Source: Cloacibacterium caeni
Lineage (GTDB): Bacteria; Bacteroidota; Bacteroidia; Flavobacteriales; Weeksellaceae
Direction: 5' to 3'
NCBI RefSeq assembly: GCF_907163105.1
Contig: NZ_OU015321.1
Span: forward strand, 2,123,001 to 2,187,000
DNA length: 64,000 nt
Part shown: piece after piece, positions 61,002-64,000 of the stretch
Numbering within the stretch: position 1 is the first letter of the stretch
Layout: every line of letters starts with the position of its first letter
Notes under the pieces: generated by a model
The model's input: the letters and a program-made list of their open reading frames with translations, nothing else
What the model was told of the DNA's origin: nothing
Databases searched by the model: none
Made by a program: the position numbers and the translations under genes

Positions 61002-61511
61002 TTATGGTTGAACAGATATAAGTTCCTCCACTTCTTTTTTCTGTTCTGCATATTTCTGCTGCAATTCAGAACCATCGCCCATTCTTCTATAATATTCTAA
61101 AGCTTTGCCACCAAATTGTTTAATGTAAAATGGTGAAAGCTCAGGAATTTGTGGAAAAACTTTATGAAAAAGCATTTCATAATATGCTTGAAATTCCCTT
61201 TCATTTTTATCTTCCACTAGAGAATTTGGGTCTTTTTGACGAACATGAAGCATTTCGTGAGCCACCATATTCAAAACCAATTTGATATCAAAATCAAATA
61301 GATTTCTAGGAATTTTTACGATTTGCTTTTCTCCTATTTCTCCTTCTGCAGTTAATAAAAGTCCATCATTTTTCAGTTCTTCTCTAAACCCAAAACCTGC
61401 AAAATTCTCGTGTTCTATGTCGAAATTTCTAATCAGATACTTGGCTGCATCTAAAATTTGGTCGCTTTCTTTATACGCTTGAAGATGTAAATGGACTTGT
61501 TCTAAATTCAT
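61002..61511 (-). CDS. Uncharacterised protein with HExxH metalloprotease-like motif
   Basis: A 169-residue cytoplasmic protein. The centre holds VLNMVAHEMLHVRQKDPNS, whose HEMLH fits the HExxH zinc motif, and NEREFQAYYEML about 20 residues later provides a possible Glu ligand. No signal or membrane segment. It stands between sufD and the exonuclease gene, in the same direction, where sufS is often found in other Flavobacteriia. I do not recognise the family; the small size suggests a zinc-dependent protease or a binding protein derived from one. Confidence 0.75.
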   Translation of the reverse strand: MNLEQVHLHLQAYKESDQILDAAKYLIRNFDIEHENFAGFGFREELKNDGLLLTAEGEIGEKQIVKIPRNLFDFDIKLVLNMVAHEMLHVRQKDPNSLVEDKNEREFQAYYEMLFHKVFPQIPELSPFYIKQFGGKALEYYRRMGDGSELQQKYAEQKKEVEELISVQP

Positions 61512-61532
61512 TTCTCAACGAAAATATGAATT

Positions 61533-62825
61533 TTAATCTAAATCTTCAAAAGCAATTTCTACTTCTAATTTTTCAGCCAAAAGTTTAGAAATTTTTAGTT
61601 TTAAAGGCTCAATATCAATATTTTGCATCGCATCATTCGCGAAAGCATATAATAACAATGCTTGAGCTTCTTTTTTAGAAATTCCTCTTGCTCTTAGATA
61701 AAACAGTGCATCTTCATTCAGCTGACCAACCGTACAACCGTGAGAACATTTTACATCATCTGCAAAAATTTCTAACTGAGGTTTCGTATCAATCGTAGCG
61801 CCTTCGTCTAACAAAATATTATTGTTTTGCTGATAAGCATTGGTTTTTTGAGCGATTTTATCTACAAAAACTTTCCCGTTAAAAACACCATGAGCTTTAT
61901 CTTTGAAAACACCTTTGTAATTCTGATAAGATTCACAATTCGGTTGGTTATGATGAACTGCAGTGTGATGATCTACCAACTGTTCGCCTCCAATAATGGT
62001 AATTCCGTTCATAAAAGAGTTGATATTTTCTCCATTATGAATGAAATCTAGATTGTTTCTCACCAATTTTCCACCGAAAGAAAATGTATTTACGGTTGCC
62101 AAAGAATCTCTTTCTTGCTTCGCAAAAGTGTGGTCTACCAAATAAGATGTATCACTATCATTCTGTAATTTATGCCAATCTGCTTTTGCGTTTTTATCTG
62201 CAAAAATTTCGGTTACAGAGTTGGTAAATACATAAGTTTCATCAAAATTATGATGAGATTCTATCACTTCTACTTTCGCACCTTCTTCTACTACCAATAA
62301 ATTTCTGGTATTATAGAATGTGTTTTCATCTTGATTTTGAGAAATATAAAATACATGAATTGGCTTTTCTATCACCACATTTTTCGGAACGTGAAGGAAG
62401 AAACCATTCTCATAAAGTGCTTCATTTAAATTGCAGAAAGCCAAATCTTGATTAGCAATCTTATTGAAATGATTTTTAATAATTTCTGAATAAGATTCGT
62501 GAGAAAGTGCATAATTCAATGTTAAAAACTCAGCATTTTCTACAGATATATTAGACAATTCTCTGTGTAATTTTCCATTCACAAAAACAATTAAATCAAA
62601 ATGTTCTTCGCCAAGGTGAAGCTCATCCAATTGTTTTTTTGTAATAGAATGATGCTCTGAAGCAGAAAAATTATAATCTTTTTCTGTAATTTCTTTCAGA
62701 TGGGTATATTTATATTCTTCGTCTTTTTTGGTAGGGAAACCTTTGCTTAAGAAATCTTCTAAAGCAATTAATTTTTCACCGAAAAGTGAAGGTTTTTTTT
62801 CTTCTATTTGTTGAAATAGTGACAT
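61533..62825 (-). CDS. sufD: Fe-S cluster assembly protein SufD
   Basis: A 430-residue scaffold subunit of the SufBCD complex, which builds Fe-S clusters with SufC ATPase. It has the SufBD beta-helix core, with LLVVEEGAKVEVIESHH, GQLNEDALFYLRARGISKKEAQ near the C-terminus and ADDVKCSHGCTVG, where Cys and His residues are expected for cluster work. The start is MSLFQQIEEKKPS (62825); the longer frame runs into the intergenic repeat relic. It follows sufC with 114 bases between, unusually wide for this operon. Confidence 0.93.
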   Translation of the reverse strand: MSLFQQIEEKKPSLFGEKLIALEDFLSKGFPTKKDEEYKYTHLKEITEKDYNFSASEHHSITKKQLDELHLGEEHFDLIVFVNGKLHRELSNISVENAEFLTLNYALSHESYSEIIKNHFNKIANQDLAFCNLNEALYENGFFLHVPKNVVIEKPIHVFYISQNQDENTFYNTRNLLVVEEGAKVEVIESHHNFDETYVFTNSVTEIFADKNAKADWHKLQNDSDTSYLVDHTFAKQERDSLATVNTFSFGGKLVRNNLDFIHNGENINSFMNGITIIGGEQLVDHHTAVHHNQPNCESYQNYKGVFKDKAHGVFNGKVFVDKIAQKTNAYQQNNNILLDEGATIDTKPQLEIFADDVKCSHGCTVGQLNEDALFYLRARGISKKEAQALLLYAFANDAMQNIDIEPLKLKISKLLAEKLEVEIAFEDLD

Positions 62826-62865
62826 TTGAATTTTTTTATTTAAAATATCTCTACAAAATTTGTTT

Positions 62866-62884
62866 AGATTCCTTCGGAATGACA
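62866..62884. repeat. Relic of the TGTCATTCTGAA repeat family
   Basis: AGATTCCTTCGGAATGACA resembles the fused inner and outer arms of the repeats at 25477 and 51907 (GATTC ... AGAATGACA). It lies in the sufC-sufD gap. Confidence 0.45.
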
Positions 62885-62939
62885 AACGTTGTGTTTATTT
62901 TCTTAATTAACTTTGAATTTTGAACTCGGAACTTTGAAA

Positions 62940-63680
62940 TCAAAGAAGCCAATCGTATCCTTTTTCTTCTAACTCAAGAGCCAAAGATTTATCGCCAGTT
63001 TTGATGATTTTCCCGTCTGCTAAAACGTGTACAAAATCTGGTTGAATATAATTTAAAAGTCTTTGATAGTGAGTAATTAGAAGTACTGCATTTCCTTCAT
63101 TTTTAAAATGATTAACACCATCTGCAACGATTCTAAGAGCATCAATATCAAGTCCAGAATCGGTTTCATCTAGGATAGCCAATTTAGGATTAAGCATCAT
63201 CATTTGGAAAATCTCGTTACGTTTCTTTTCTCCTCCCGAAAATCCTTCATTAAGAGAACGCCCAAGAAAATCTTTCTTAATTCCCAAAAGTTCAGAATTT
63301 TGACGAACTAACGCCAACATATCTTTCGCAGAAAGTTCTTCTTTTCCGTTGGCTTTTCTGGTTTCGTTAAGTGCAGCTTTAATGAAATTAGTCACCGTAA
63401 CTCCCGGAATTTCAACAGGATACTGAAACGAAAGAAAAATTCCTTTGTGCGCTCTTTCTTCAGGAGCATCTTCAATAATATCTTCTCCTTCGAAAAGTAT
63501 TTCTCCATCGGTTACTTCGTAATCTTCTTTTCCTGCAATTACAGAAGAAAGGGTAGATTTTCCAGCACCATTTGGTCCCATAATTGCGTGAACCTCGCCT
63601 GGTTTTATTTCTAAATTAATTCCTTTCAGAATTTCTACGCCGTCTTCAATTTTGGCGTGTAAGTTATTTATTTTTAACAT
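62940..63680 (-). CDS. sufC: Fe-S cluster assembly ATPase SufC
   Basis: A 246-residue ABC-type ATPase that powers the SufBCD scaffold. Motifs: Walker [19 protein letters not shown]-loop [13 protein letters not shown], signature [14 protein letters not shown], Walker [16 protein letters not shown] and the H-loop in [13 protein letters not shown]. Typical length, no membrane domain. It sits between sufB (24 bases apart) and sufD on the minus strand. Confidence 0.96.
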   Translation of the reverse strand: MLKINNLHAKIEDGVEILKGINLEIKPGEVHAIMGPNGAGKSTLSSVIAGKEDYEVTDGEILFEGEDIIEDAPEERAHKGIFLSFQYPVEIPGVTVTNFIKAALNETRKANGKEELSAKDMLALVRQNSELLGIKKDFLGRSLNEGFSGGEKKRNEIFQMMMLNPKLAILDETDSGLDIDALRIVADGVNHFKNEGNAVLLITHYQRLLNYIQPDFVHVLADGKIIKTGDKSLALELEEKGYDWLL

Positions 63681-63704
63681 TTTGTATATTTTCTTATTTA
63701 AAAA

Positions 63705-64000
63705 TTATCCTACAGAACCTTCTAATGAAATTTCTAATAATTTCTGTGCTTCAATCGCAAATTCCATTGGTAATTTGTTCAAAACTTCTTTACTGAAACC
63801 ATTTACAATTAGAGCAATTGCTTTTTCGGTATCAATTCCTCTTTGGTTACAGTAGAAAATTTGGTCTTCACCAATTTTAGAAGTCGTAGCTTCGTGTTCT
63901 AATTGAGCAGTTGGATCTTTGATTTCGATGTATGGAAAAGTGTGTGCTCCACATTCATTTCCCATCAGAAGAGAATCACATTGTGAAAAGTTTCTCGCTC
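63705..64000 (-). CDS. sufB: Fe-S cluster assembly protein SufB, C-terminal part
   Basis: The frame runs off the end of the window, so only the last 97 residues are seen. They read in phase from [11 protein letters not shown] through [36 protein letters not shown] and [16 protein letters not shown], the conserved end of SufB, including the Cys/His positions. SufB is the scaffold on which the cluster forms. The ATG at 63965 is internal, not the start. First gene of the suf run seen here. Confidence 0.95.
   Translation of the reverse strand, partial: ARNFSQCDSLLMGNECGAHTFPYIEIKDPTAQLEHEATTSKIGEDQIFYCNQRGIDTEKAIALIVNGFSKEVLNKLPMEFAIEAQKLLEISLEGSVG

Overview
The window is a stretch of an AT-rich bacterial chromosome from the Bacteroidota, class Flavobacteriia, most likely a Chryseobacterium/Cloacibacterium-type member of the Weeksellaceae. 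The evidence is lineage-specific: TAnnTTTG -7 promoter boxes at many starts, many proteins of families largely confined to Bacteroidota (DUF6702, DUF5689, DUF6146, DUF4293, DUF4296, DUF4271), an alternative complex III (ACIII) operon, a Rho factor with a long disordered insertion, and few recognisable Shine-Dalgarno sites. The genus is inferred from overall gene content and was not tested. I saw no rRNA, tRNA, CRISPR array, transposase or prophage gene. Nearly all of it is core genome.

Layout. 1-7100: the end of a DUF6702 gene, then a divergent surface locus with a TonB-dependent receptor and a two-domain DUF5689 lipoprotein on the minus strand and a secreted EEP-family nuclease/phosphatase on the plus strand. 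7100-12700: a DUF6146 lipoprotein, Mn-type superoxide dismutase, rho, a DUF4293 membrane protein and an MsbA-like ABC exporter. 12900-17600 (minus): rsfS, ftsH, a LUD-domain protein, cdsA and psd, combining membrane quality control with phosphatidylethanolamine synthesis. 17700-23300: birA, lptG-like permease, tgt, DUF4296, a Dpm1-like glycosyltransferase, DUF4271 and a HemD-like protein. 23400-28900: oligopeptidase B, a small unknown protein, a histidine kinase/response regulator pair and a SPOR protein.

29000-37450: a complete six-gene ACIII operon (actABCDEF), which oxidises menaquinol and reduces a c-type cytochrome in place of a bc1 complex. 37500-46640: a lipoprotein, apt, DUF389, a K+ channel with RCK domain, a TPR membrane protein, ribH, an LTA-synthase-like phosphotransferase, a YpfJ-type metallopeptidase, a small membrane protein and a TrmH-family methyltransferase. 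46700-57400: mutS, two tandem TonB-C-like proteins (one frameshifted at an A8 tract), DUF2809, DUF4403, a BaiN/HI0933 flavoprotein, an acyl-thioesterase, thiL, an LpxH-like phosphoesterase and pepT. 57600-64000: HMG-CoA lyase, a small membrane protein, a rhodanese preceded by a broken copy of its own 5' end, a SufT-like protein, a 3'-5' exonuclease, an HExxH protein, and sufD, sufC and the 3' end of sufB.

I found no clear new defence or mobile system. The items most worth following are: the TonB receptor/DUF5689/nuclease locus as a possible nucleic-acid scavenging module; the frameshifted TonB-C paralogue; the partial duplication of the rhodanese start; at least two families of structured intergenic repeats present in more than one copy; a tRNA-guanine transglycosylase without the usual zinc-binding cysteines; and a catalogue of 18 TAnnTTTG boxes, most of them implying very short mRNA leaders.
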